From NCBI GenBank assembly GCA_011523365.1, contig WTGY01000113.1, forward strand, positions 51,434 through 115,433: a stretch of 64,000 bases of DNA, written 5' to 3'. Position 1 is the stretch's first letter. Every line of letters begins with the position of its first letter. The stretch is from Caldilineaceae bacterium (GTDB taxonomy: Bacteria > Chloroflexota > Anaerolineae > Caldilineales > Caldilineaceae). The notes beneath the pieces are model-generated. The model had not been told where the DNA came from. It saw only the letters and a list, made by a program, of their open reading frames with translations, and ran no database searches. Position numbers and translations under genes: made by a program. Below, one piece after another: positions 23,426 through 32,015 of this stretch.

Positions 23426-24162
23426 GTGCGCCGTGTCACGGCACAATTTCCAGCTTGGATACCAGGCTTAGGAGCAGGATATCCTAAAGGTCAACTGTCT
23501 TACCCTGACCCTGGCAACAGGGGAAGTTCTCGAAAGGGTAAGGGGACAATAGCATGACAGTAAAGCCGGAGAGTAGGGCAGTCACGAGAATACTGGACCG
23601 GCAAGACCTGCGATCTATGACTATGAAAGGAACCCCAGCGTCTATCTGGAGCAAACCACATCCAAGGGAAAAGTGACTGATACCCGAACCCCATAGAAAT
23701 CCGAATGATGTTTGTTCGGACTCCCACCACACTCACGGAGATACACTACGTCCGTGGGAACCTGCCAATGGGGAGAATCTGCTAACGAAGCAGGGTGAGG
23801 ATGCACTGAGGGGGATCTAAGGGTCGCTACTACGGAGATTGTGAACCGGAACACGGGATGCCCTAAGTGATGTGAATCATACGGGTACGGAGTCTCCATA
23901 GTACTCGTCGGAGTAACGACCGACCAGAGAGAGTGGGAAAGCCACTCACAGGGGGAAGGGAGACAGGTGAAGCTATGACTGCTAGTACGATGAGGGGGCG
24001 CGTGATGCGAACAACTGAAACTGTACTCAATGTCCTGAGTGAAAGGAACAAATCACTCAGCGTAGCTGATCTGAGAAAGCCGGATGATGGGAAACTATCA
24101 CGTCCGGTTTGACCGGGGGCTTAGGGGAAAAGTGTCGAAAGATAACTCGCCCCTTTGCCTAC
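23426..24162 (+). mobile_element. ORF-less group II intron
   Basis: The 5' boundary is GTGCGCCGTGTCACGGCAC, matching the GUGYG start and first hairpin of bacterial group II introns. Near the 3' end the complete domain V is visible at about 24076-24111: AAAGCCGGAUGAU, GGGAAAC loop region, then AUCACGUCCGGUUU, with the AGC triad. Domain VI follows (AGGGGAAAAGUGUC-GAAA-GAUAACUCGCCCCU), and the intron ends GCCUAC at 24162. The 737-nt element has the usual domain I-III style sequence but no reverse transcriptase/maturase frame in domain IV, so splicing or mobility would need a protein in trans. It lies 79 nt after the HNH gene; the RT across the junction is on the opposite strand and is not a maturase type. 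Confidence 0.85.
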
Positions 24163-24189
24163 CGAACTCGGGGACAGCTCACTCTATTC

Positions 24190-25920
24190 TCAGACCAAAT
24201 AGCTCATATCCAATATGCCCGTCATTTCTGAGGCCATCTCCTCATCTCTGTCAAATGCCGTTTCGAGCGACCATCGTAGGACTTCAGGCTCGTCTAGTCC
24301 GTGTAAACAAGCCAGTTCACGAAAATACGTGTCTGAGGATTCGAATAATTCTGACACTCCTCTTCCCCCTTGACAAAAAGTAACCATTTGGCTTTCCAAT
24401 GGCTCGCCAGAAACTTCAAGTGGAACCCCATATAAGAGAAGAGTCGCATATGCTTGAGAAGCTGCTTCCGTATTACTGGAAACGGAACAACGAACAGGAC
24501 GGGAATCCATCTTAAGGGACGGAGCTACAGACTGTGCTGCAACCGATCCAAACTTCAAGAGATCAGACACATCGCGGCTTGCAAGGGCTCTTAGAACTGT
24601 GGCAAAGATTGCCAACTCTTCAAATTCACCTATTGAACCTGAAATAGTTAAGAGTTGCTCTGGTGTAGCAAGATATGCAAGGCGGGACAAGAGATAGCGA
24701 AGTCGCGACGTACTCATTTTTCGACCAATCGAATCATCACCGTCCATATACTCAAGCGTATCCCAAAGCATTCTCATATAACGGGATCGTAACTGAATCC
24801 CCTCATACAAAACTCGATCCGGACTCAGGTGAAACATCTTGAGTCTAAACCAGCCGCTCTCCAAGAGTATTCTCATCCTATTTAGAAAATTGTAATCCTG
24901 TCGGACATCTGAATAGTCAGTTGGCCTCACGCGAATCTCTGCATCAAGAAACTTGCGTTCTATCTCTCCTTTCAAGTCAGGCTTAAACAGCATCAACTGT
25001 TTCAATCCGCCGATGAAAGACTTCCATGAAACTGGTGACATTTCGCTTTCGAAGACATTGGCGGCGCTAAGCCACCTTGCAGCAGGAACGGGTTCTCTCT
25101 TTTCTGGATGCAACTCCAGTTCTTTTGCGGACAACAGGAGCTTGAGATTTTCCTCAAGCTCCCCAGCCTTTTCCTCAGTTGCGACAAAGACAAAATCGTC
25201 AACATACCGGAAGTACCTGTTCGGCGCAATCTCCTCCATTCTTAGATCAACCTCGCGGAGGACAAGGTTGCCTATGAGATGACTAAACATCGGTCCTATA
25301 GGCAATCCAGAACCGCCATTGCTAGTGGTACGCTCATAGTTTTCAAGTAGCTTTAGCCCTATTTCTCGACTCCTATCGGAAAGGTTAGCGTCATCGCAAG
25401 CTGAATTCCACACATTTCTTGCTCGGCCTAGTGAGATTGAAGGATAAAACCTTTTGATGTCATTGTATAAGACCAGAGTGTCGGAGCGTTCTCGGCATGC
25501 TTCCGCAATGGCTCGATGCCGGTCATGAAATCCATAGAAATAATACTTGTATACACCTCTCGTTTCATTCCCAGATGAAAGCCTATAGCTATACACACTG
25601 GAAGCAGGTTGGAAAACTTCAGCATGTTTCGCGCACTCTCCCAAAAGAGCTGTTTCCACAAGAATCTCGTTTGGGCCTGGGATATATAGGTCACGAAATT
25701 CGCAATTGCCTTCCTTATCTATCCGTTTGAAGTACAAAACGTGATTGTAGCCGGGTTGGGTTTGATTGAGAACAAGCTCACTGGCAATTTCGTGGACCCA
25801 CCTTTCTCGCAATGCGCATTGATTTTTCAAATACAACCGGAGGCTGGCGTACGCAAGAATATCCCTAACTCGATATTGATTTGTCGCCCTTTTGGCAACA
25901 ATTCCTGGTTTATTGCTCAT
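24190..25920 (-). CDS. reverse transcriptase, defence-associated (DRT/unknown-group) type
   Basis: A 576-residue RT. Motif A is LYNDIKRFYPSI (Asp154), motif B GLPIGPMFSHLIGNLVL (205 on) and motif C RYVDDFVFV (Asp241/242), so the polymerase centre is intact. The 145-residue N-terminal region and a helical 260-residue C-terminus lack the maturase X/D/En domains of group II intron proteins and no retron msr/msd is apparent. The start is ATG 25920, which overlaps the TGA of the upstream methyltransferase-like gene (ATGA) with GGAGAG before it. A frame extension to 26058 lies wholly inside that gene. The coupling implies a 1:1 partner. By analogy with DRT anti-phage enzymes a role in phage defence is inferred; the subtype is not assigned. 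Confidence 0.8.
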   Translation of the reverse strand: MSNKPGIVAKRATNQYRVRDILAYASLRLYLKNQCALRERWVHEIASELVLNQTQPGYNHVLYFKRIDKEGNCEFRDLYIPGPNEILVETALLGECAKHAEVFQPASSVYSYRLSSGNETRGVYKYYFYGFHDRHRAIAEACRERSDTLVLYNDIKRFYPSISLGRARNVWNSACDDANLSDRSREIGLKLLENYERTTSNGGSGLPIGPMFSHLIGNLVLREVDLRMEEIAPNRYFRYVDDFVFVATEEKAGELEENLKLLLSAKELELHPEKREPVPAARWLSAANVFESEMSPVSWKSFIGGLKQLMLFKPDLKGEIERKFLDAEIRVRPTDYSDVRQDYNFLNRMRILLESGWFRLKMFHLSPDRVLYEGIQLRSRYMRMLWDTLEYMDGDDSIGRKMSTSRLRYLLSRLAYLATPEQLLTISGSIGEFEELAIFATVLRALASRDVSDLLKFGSVAAQSVAPSLKMDSRPVRCSVSSNTEAASQAYATLLLYGVPLEVSGEPLESQMVTFCQGGRGVSELFESSDTYFRELACLHGLDEPEVLRWSLETAFDRDEEMASEMTGILDMSYLV

Positions 25921-26855
25921 CGCCTGGGACTCTCCATACGATAAAGCAACAGTCTTACGGTGGGTGTTTTGTCCTTGCAGACTGGGTGAGCGTATTTTGA
26001 TTCTGAAGTCAATTCTTCGCCGAATCTTTTGGGCTCGTAGGACCAAATTCTCAGCCACTCAAAGACTCGCCCCAATACGGCGTTGCGCGACATCCGGTTG
26101 GCCTTCTTCGTTTGGGGCTCGATCCATGCAATTGCAGCCTTTCTTGCGCCCGTCCACCGCATCACCTCTCCCAGTGGTACATTAGCTTTTTTAATTTTCC
26201 CTGTATTGCTAAGGACTCCGGAAAAGTTTGCAATGAGTAGAAAGAACCTATCGCAGTCTTGATTGCTAAGCCACTGATCCAACAAAGGTGTCGTGCTCGC
26301 CTCATCCATCACATCCCAAGAGTGAAATGAGGCACTTACGAATATCCCTTGGTTGCGAAGCGACTCCTTTAATTCTCCGAATACAAGCTCAGCGTAGTTT
26401 CTTGCCGGGTCCGACTTATCTCCCCCTGTGACAATGACATCGAGTGGCTCGCGGGGCAATACGTTTTGTCGTCTGAGTTCAGAAACAGTTGCTAGAAGGG
26501 CCGCGCTAGAGGCCCCGCAACCACACGGGATATCCAAAAGTCTCACTCGCCCTCCCGAAAACGCCTGCAAGAAGAAATCGGAAGCTTTCTCGAGTTCGTC
26601 TTTGGGATCTAACATTGCCAACTCTACCCGGGCACACGAGCCGTCGAAACTATGTACAAAATGTAGATTCGTCTCCTCTTGTGTGTCGCCACCTATAGAT
26701 CCTCCCGGGGTGTCCCTACACGCTTCCTCGAGCTTACCTATAGAATCTAGAGTCTTCCGATACACATCTCTTAGTGCCCGAGGAAGATACAGGAAGTTGT
26801 CGCCATTCCATAGCGATTTTGGGACGTCTTCAGGACTGAGGATTCTATCTGCCAT
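25917..26855 (-). CDS. class I SAM-dependent methyltransferase-like protein coupled to RT
   Basis: A 312-residue protein whose ATG follows GGGGAG. Residues 104-120 (VRLLDIPCGCGASSAAL) are a Rossmann motif I for S-adenosylmethionine binding, and DVIVTGGDKSDPARNYAELV resembles the motif II acidic loop. There is no DPPY, NPPF or Cys-Pro catalytic motif of DNA methylases, so the substrate is unknown, and an NTD-modifying or purely regulatory role is possible. The N-terminal 95 residues and the C-terminus (FEWLRIWSYEPKRFGEEL) are unfamiliar. It shares an ATGA junction with the RT gene, the strongest functional clue. Possible independent promoter in the 105-bp gap to its left neighbour, but none is convincing. 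Confidence 0.6.
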   Translation of the reverse strand: MADRILSPEDVPKSLWNGDNFLYLPRALRDVYRKTLDSIGKLEEACRDTPGGSIGGDTQEETNLHFVHSFDGSCARVELAMLDPKDELEKASDFFLQAFSGGRVRLLDIPCGCGASSAALLATVSELRRQNVLPREPLDVIVTGGDKSDPARNYAELVFGELKESLRNQGIFVSASFHSWDVMDEASTTPLLDQWLSNQDCDRFFLLIANFSGVLSNTGKIKKANVPLGEVMRWTGARKAAIAWIEPQTKKANRMSRNAVLGRVFEWLRIWSYEPKRFGEELTSESKYAHPVCKDKTPTVRLLLYRMESPRR

Positions 26856-26960
26856 GTCTCCCCTTTCTACGGCCCAATTCTAACATAGTAACTGGACCAG
26901 CTTTTGGGGGGCAGGTCACCCCCTCTTGAGTATGACCAGAGAGACATAGAGTTGCCATGT

Positions 26961-29900
26961 CTAAGGTCGCTTCTCTGCCTTGTCAATAACGTCCTTTGCC
27001 TCCAAATCATACTTATCGGCTATTCCCCTGATGGTGGCTGCGAGACGCCACAATCCTTCGCGTTCAACCTCATTTGCTCTTTGTCTATATTTGTCCGCCA
27101 ATTCCTGTTCTGGGTTTCCTGTTGGGTCGACCCAATGCGCCCCCCTTGCATTTCGCACTCCCAAAAAGAATCCATCGCGCATTGCCTCCATATCCTCTTT
27201 GTCCAGCTCTTCTGCAACTTCTCGGGGAATCCATAGTTCATCTGAGTCCGCCAGACAATGCACTAACACTCGCCCTACCTGTTCAAGTGCGAAATCTAGA
27301 ACCCCTGGTTCACTACAAACACTCTTGACTCGATTCAGCCACCTTCTAAACACATCAGCGGAGAAGGTGCCATCCATCTGTATCCCCGGGGGCGTTTCCC
27401 ATTTCCAAAGGAGTGTTCGTGCGGCCAGCTTGATACCCTGATCTGGTTGTGCTTCCGCTTCACTTGGAGAAAGAATGTCTTTGATAAAAGTACAATAGAA
27501 GTCTGGATCAGAAGCTAGTCTGCTTTCGAGCACTACCGGAGTGGCACCTGAAAAACCATCCAGAAGCCCCAAGTATGTCCACTCAATGTACCACAGAGCC
27601 TCACTGTTTTGCTCTAAGTCTGTCTGAAGTTCCTTTATGATCTCGATTAAATCGCGCCTAAGGTCTCGATCAAAAGGTTCTTCTGCTTGCGATATGGACA
27701 TTAAGGCCAAAATCGCGTGCTCCCGATAAAATACCCCCCGTGACAACATTGTTCGTATGCATCTGACAGCATCTCTCGCCCGCCCATACACTATCAGTTT
27801 TTCAATAGCGTTACCGACCCTTCCTGATGTACCTACATGCAGGAGAGCACTTGCTTTTCGCCAGTACAGCCCCTCTTGGCTCCCAAGCAGCTTCTCAGCC
27901 CTAATCCAGGCTTCTTCTTTGAATGGGAGCCGACTTAGCAGTAGGGATTTCTCAGCATCAGTCCAACTTTCATCTATCAAGTGGTCTACCCACTCCCACC
28001 CTTTCGCCTCAAGACGACGTGACAGATAACCCCTTGTAAATCGTATCCACTTATCATCTTCGTCGTTAAGGAGGGATGGGAGTACCTTTAAGTCGGTATC
28101 TTTGTCAGCATGGACGGCTAAGGCCCAGGCAACCTGATTGGGGTTTTCCACAGCTTCGGCTAGTTGCAACACCTCATTAATACCACCAGAGACCAACAGT
28201 TCGGCCACGGCGTCTTGACACAAGCCTTCGTGAACCCTCTCAGATTCAGAAGAGTTTTCAACTTCATCAAACAGGAGTTGGGCATCCCTGCTAAACAATA
28301 CTGAATTGATGGTAGATTGTTCTGTGGGGGCTATTCTTTCTATTGCTGCTTCGAGCGCTTCGATTCTATCGCGACCCATGGATCGAGATTGTCCATTCTG
28401 TAGTTTAAACAGCCTCACGAGTCTTGACAGTTCTGCCCAGATTCTGACGCGTTTTGGTTCGTGAATATCGCGAAATTCGTGGGAGGAAATGTGGTCAATG
28501 GTGCGCTGGAAGAGTTCACTCGGCAATGCAGGCAAGTGAAAGACGAATTCTTGTTCTTCGAGCTTCGAGAGATCGTTGCACGCCATTTCGACAAGCATTT
28601 GGTCATATGTATCAAGTTGCTCCTGGCACTTGGGCAAGTAATGGGGGTTCGAAATGTTTTCGTTCCAAGTATCGGGGATTACGTTTCTCCAGGCGGGCCG
28701 TCTTGAGGGAATAACGAAGGTTTGCCCGGTGCGCGTCAATGACAATAAAAGGTTCCAGCCGACATAGGGGATGTTCTGTGTCAGCAGTCGGACAGCCGCT
28801 ATGCGTTTTTCGATAGGTGCTGTAGTGGAGGGAATCTGTGGCAAGAGGATTCTTGCGAGTGAGTTAGATGGCCTATTGGACCATGGTCCTCCGGGGTCTC
28901 GTGCGATCAGTCTTCCTAGAATATCACAAGATCTAAACAGGAATTGCTCTTCCCAAGCCAAAGTTTCCAGTGCCCAGAGCAATCCTGACATATGGAGTGA
29001 GCCGCTGGGGAATTCTCCTTCTTGGGCGAACAGTTGGTCGAATGGGCAGGGGTCTTGGTTCAGGGCGTGTTCGACCGCGCCCATAAATTCGCTTGGTGCG
29101 GCTTCTGCCAGCAACGGTAAAAGTTGATCTAAACTTGCCCACAATTTCCAATTTGCATTGAAGAGTATGTCATAAATGGTGCGGTTTGCGATACTGATTG
29201 CTTTCCCTGTGGAACATGAAGTTAGAGTATCAGGCTGGCTGCCCAGCAAGGCAAGTGTCTCAGCAACCCCATTGCGCAATCTTAGAGAATGCGACAACAC
29301 CATTCCTCTAATACCCGCCATCATTCGTTCAGATCGTGGAAGTTCATATTGGGGGTCTTGTTCTCGAAGGATTGATACGGCCGTTAGGTGAAATCTGTCC
29401 AAGTGTTCATCATACAGTTTGTTGCCAATCGCGAACCATCCTTCGTATCTTGCAATAAATTTCCAGTCACCACTTTGGTCAACAATCGGGGGATTCGGAA
29501 CAGTAGATATCTCCCGCATGGATTGAATCCACTTCGAGTATTCAATCCCCGTCATTTCGTGAATTACATTTTGATCTGAGCCAGAATTATGCGTCCAGGA
29601 GCCAACTAAGAGGGCAAGATGCAGAGGAGTCTGAGACGAAATCTCAATTAAGGCTGAATTTGCGGTATGTCCCCGCAAAAGACGAAGTAGGAAGCTTAGG
29701 TTTCGGTCACATCGAGACGAGAGGGTGCGGGCCTGTTGTTCTGGAAAACCAGAATTCAACAGGGCTTCCTCAATCTGGTGACCCTGTGGAGATTTCAGAA
29801 CAATGCTATTAGGATCATTTTGGCCGCCGGGCGGGGCGTTGAAAATAACGGCATGCCCAGAATTTCTTGCTTTCTGTATGGCTGCGCTACCCAAGTGTCC

Positions 29901-30776
29901 GCTCATATCCAAGACTGGCGCTGCAATCAGGACGAACCCACCTCCGGGGAATTGTTCACAAATCGTATTCCATGCAACCGGGTCGGAAACTATAAGGCTG
30001 CGACCATAGACTCTTATGCGGTCATCTAGTTCGAGTGAGGCGGCATATGCGCAAACAGTATTGATAACTTGGTCAGGAAAACGTGTAATCAACGTCAAAT
30101 GGGTGGTAATGCCATTGAAAATCTGTTCTAGTTCGTGGCAAGCTTCTTCTTGGTTGACAAGAAATATGTCTGGCTTCAAAGAAGGAGAGGGTGTGAACGT
30201 GCTAATATCATCCCAGTGCTGTTTGAGGGTTTGGATGTTGTTTCTTGTGTCTGGTAGAAGGATGCTTGCCAGCCAACTCCCTACTGCTGGAAACCTGCTC
30301 ACCCAACTGACCAGACTTGTTGCATCGATGATGCGGACATCTTTCCACTCACTCCTTTTCTTACGTTCTTCTATCCAGGCGGCCTGATGATCGTTGTTCC
30401 ACGTGTATTCCCAAACACGCAAAGCCGATCTGGGTGCAACGAACACAAAGGTAGACTGCTTTCTCTTGTTTTCCGGGATGTCTTGGGTAAGCCTATTGTA
30501 ATCATCAGTTGCCTTTCGTTTGGCGTCTCGACCGGAGCCAAATTCCCAAAAAGAGCACCCTTCGGCAACAAATGGTTCGAATCCAGATTCGACATGAAGG
30601 ACTCCATCTGGCCCATGTTGCCAAATGCTGTCTGACATAGGAAATCTCATCTGCAAAGGGTTGGGACAAGATGCAAATATGAGCCAGTAGATGAGGTCTG
30701 CAACTAACCCTGGTGCTTTATCCTGGTGACTATCTACCCAGTTTTCCAGTTCTGACTCTGAGATTGTTGCCAGCAA
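26961..30776 (-). CDS. giant PD-(D/E)XK-like / STAND-like protein with degenerate P-loop
   Basis: A 1271-residue protein. The N-terminal 175 residues have the layout of nuclease domains fused to defence ATPases: GPDGVLHVESG (Asp57), SFWEFGSGRDAKRKATDDYN (Glu78, Lys87), STFVFVAPRSALRVWEY and DVRIIDATSLVSWVSRFPAV. Residues 190-390 resemble a NACHT/STAND ATPase (THLTLITRFPDQVINTVCAY at the P-loop position, later SRCDRNLSFLLRLLRG), but the GxxxxGK(S/T) motif is absent. The remaining 900 residues are helical repeats, a plausible sensor. The start is TTG 30776 with GGAGG five bases upstream; no ATG is available. It is probably an abortive-infection effector, with recognition by the repeats and cleavage by the N-terminus; this is inference. 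Confidence 0.6.
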   Translation of the reverse strand: MLATISESELENWVDSHQDKAPGLVADLIYWLIFASCPNPLQMRFPMSDSIWQHGPDGVLHVESGFEPFVAEGCSFWEFGSGRDAKRKATDDYNRLTQDIPENKRKQSTFVFVAPRSALRVWEYTWNNDHQAAWIEERKKRSEWKDVRIIDATSLVSWVSRFPAVGSWLASILLPDTRNNIQTLKQHWDDISTFTPSPSLKPDIFLVNQEEACHELEQIFNGITTHLTLITRFPDQVINTVCAYAASLELDDRIRVYGRSLIVSDPVAWNTICEQFPGGGFVLIAAPVLDMSGHLGSAAIQKARNSGHAVIFNAPPGGQNDPNSIVLKSPQGHQIEEALLNSGFPEQQARTLSSRCDRNLSFLLRLLRGHTANSALIEISSQTPLHLALLVGSWTHNSGSDQNVIHEMTGIEYSKWIQSMREISTVPNPPIVDQSGDWKFIARYEGWFAIGNKLYDEHLDRFHLTAVSILREQDPQYELPRSERMMAGIRGMVLSHSLRLRNGVAETLALLGSQPDTLTSCSTGKAISIANRTIYDILFNANWKLWASLDQLLPLLAEAAPSEFMGAVEHALNQDPCPFDQLFAQEGEFPSGSLHMSGLLWALETLAWEEQFLFRSCDILGRLIARDPGGPWSNRPSNSLARILLPQIPSTTAPIEKRIAAVRLLTQNIPYVGWNLLLSLTRTGQTFVIPSRRPAWRNVIPDTWNENISNPHYLPKCQEQLDTYDQMLVEMACNDLSKLEEQEFVFHLPALPSELFQRTIDHISSHEFRDIHEPKRVRIWAELSRLVRLFKLQNGQSRSMGRDRIEALEAAIERIAPTEQSTINSVLFSRDAQLLFDEVENSSESERVHEGLCQDAVAELLVSGGINEVLQLAEAVENPNQVAWALAVHADKDTDLKVLPSLLNDEDDKWIRFTRGYLSRRLEAKGWEWVDHLIDESWTDAEKSLLLSRLPFKEEAWIRAEKLLGSQEGLYWRKASALLHVGTSGRVGNAIEKLIVYGRARDAVRCIRTMLSRGVFYREHAILALMSISQAEEPFDRDLRRDLIEIIKELQTDLEQNSEALWYIEWTYLGLLDGFSGATPVVLESRLASDPDFYCTFIKDILSPSEAEAQPDQGIKLAARTLLWKWETPPGIQMDGTFSADVFRRWLNRVKSVCSEPGVLDFALEQVGRVLVHCLADSDELWIPREVAEELDKEDMEAMRDGFFLGVRNARGAHWVDPTGNPEQELADKYRQRANEVEREGLWRLAATIRGIADKYDLEAKDVIDKAEKRP

Positions 30777-30950
30777 GGAAACCTCCTCAACCTGCTGTTG
30801 GCCGTATCGACAACGAAACCTAAAACCCTTGCTTCGTAGAATTGTCCCGAGTTGTTGAAAGCTGCCTTACGTAGGCAGAATAGTCGCGGCTTAACAGGGC
30901 GACGTGCGAGATGTTACCCTCTGGACCTGTCGATTGTGAACGCGTCTACT

Positions 30951-32003
30951 TTAAGAATCCTCCGCTGCAGGCAGGAATTTTCGAAGCCGCGTATGGGCAA
31001 CCATCTGATCCAGCGTGGCCAGGGTGAAGACCTTCCCTTCTGTCCTCGTGATTAAACTGCGCATATCCTCTCTACGCACGCCGAATCCCCGGCCATCAAT
31101 GCAGGCGACCACCTCAAAGGCCAGCTGACCATTGCGACGGCGTTCATCGCGCATACGGGTAAGGCGTTCAATGCGTGCCACTTTGTCACGAGCCGTGCCG
31201 TCATCACCGGTAATCTTGGCCTCGATGATAACGGAGGGGCAGTACTCATCGGGAACGAAGAAGTCAGGTGCCTGCTCGTAGCCGGGGATGCGCTCGGCCC
31301 GCTTCGTCTTGCGGAAGGGAATACGGGAACGCGCAAGATGCTCCTCAATCGCTGTTTCCATCACATCTCCGACCAGTTCAGAGACGGCGTCTCGATGGGT
31401 TGCAAACGGCCTGCCAAGATACCTTTCGTACAGCAGCATGGCGTAGGGGACATGTTGCGAGGCGACATGCCGGAGGGATTCTAAGCCTTGGGATGTATCA
31501 ACTTTGTCGAGACGGTGAACTGTGTCGCCCACCCCTGGAGGCGAACCTCGCGCGATGTATTCGACGGCAACAGAAACCAAGTCACCCATCCGATCCAATG
31601 CCGTTGCATTGCGTGGACGGACCAGACCTCTGATGTGGGTGCGGTCAGAGCGACATTGCACATCGAGCGATCGGGCGTATCCCTGGCTGATGTCGCTGTC
31701 GCGGCCACTCCGCGCCAGGTCTGCCCATTCGGGCGGAGACATGCCCAGCATAGTCCTGATCACGCCAAAGCACAGACTGTTCTCCCGAAGCGCGCTCCAA
31801 ACCCTGTCTTCTGTGAAATCGGTGAAGGCGTTTGTTCGTCGCCTGAGGACCTCAAAGGCAGCTTGAAATTCGGGGTACTCGACAAAGTTAGCACCCCTTG
31901 GAAGAACTAGAAATTGAGACCGGATATCGGAAAAGGTCGAATCGACCAACTCCTCAAGTTGGTTTTGCAGATCCGCCGGGGCAACTTCAAACGGTCGTGA
32001 CAT
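30951..32003 (-). CDS. PD-(D/E)XK restriction-like endonuclease
   Basis: A 350-residue protein with ATG 32003 after AGGAGGAAGG. The catalytic core near residues 210-265 shows a helix with Glu (ELVGDVMETAIEEHL), then APDFFVPDEY (Asp247) and PSVIIEAKITG (Glu261, Lys263), a complete D-x(n)-ExK arrangement. The N-terminal 200 residues are helical and contain no known domain. It starts 12 bases after the stop of the DNA methylase gene, as in a type II restriction-modification pair. The specificity is unknown. Confidence 0.7.
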   Translation of the reverse strand: MSRPFEVAPADLQNQLEELVDSTFSDIRSQFLVLPRGANFVEYPEFQAAFEVLRRRTNAFTDFTEDRVWSALRENSLCFGVIRTMLGMSPPEWADLARSGRDSDISQGYARSLDVQCRSDRTHIRGLVRPRNATALDRMGDLVSVAVEYIARGSPPGVGDTVHRLDKVDTSQGLESLRHVASQHVPYAMLLYERYLGRPFATHRDAVSELVGDVMETAIEEHLARSRIPFRKTKRAERIPGYEQAPDFFVPDEYCPSVIIEAKITGDDGTARDKVARIERLTRMRDERRRNGQLAFEVVACIDGRGFGVRREDMRSLITRTEGKVFTLATLDQMVAHTRLRKFLPAAEDS

Positions 32004-32015
32004 CCTTCCTCCTGG

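Noticed and set aside
24190..25920. RT as the maturase of the adjacent group II intron, or as a retron RT
   Set aside because: It is on the opposite strand outside domain IV, lacks the X/D/En domains, is coupled to a different gene, and no msr/msd-like inverted-repeat RNA is visible next to it.
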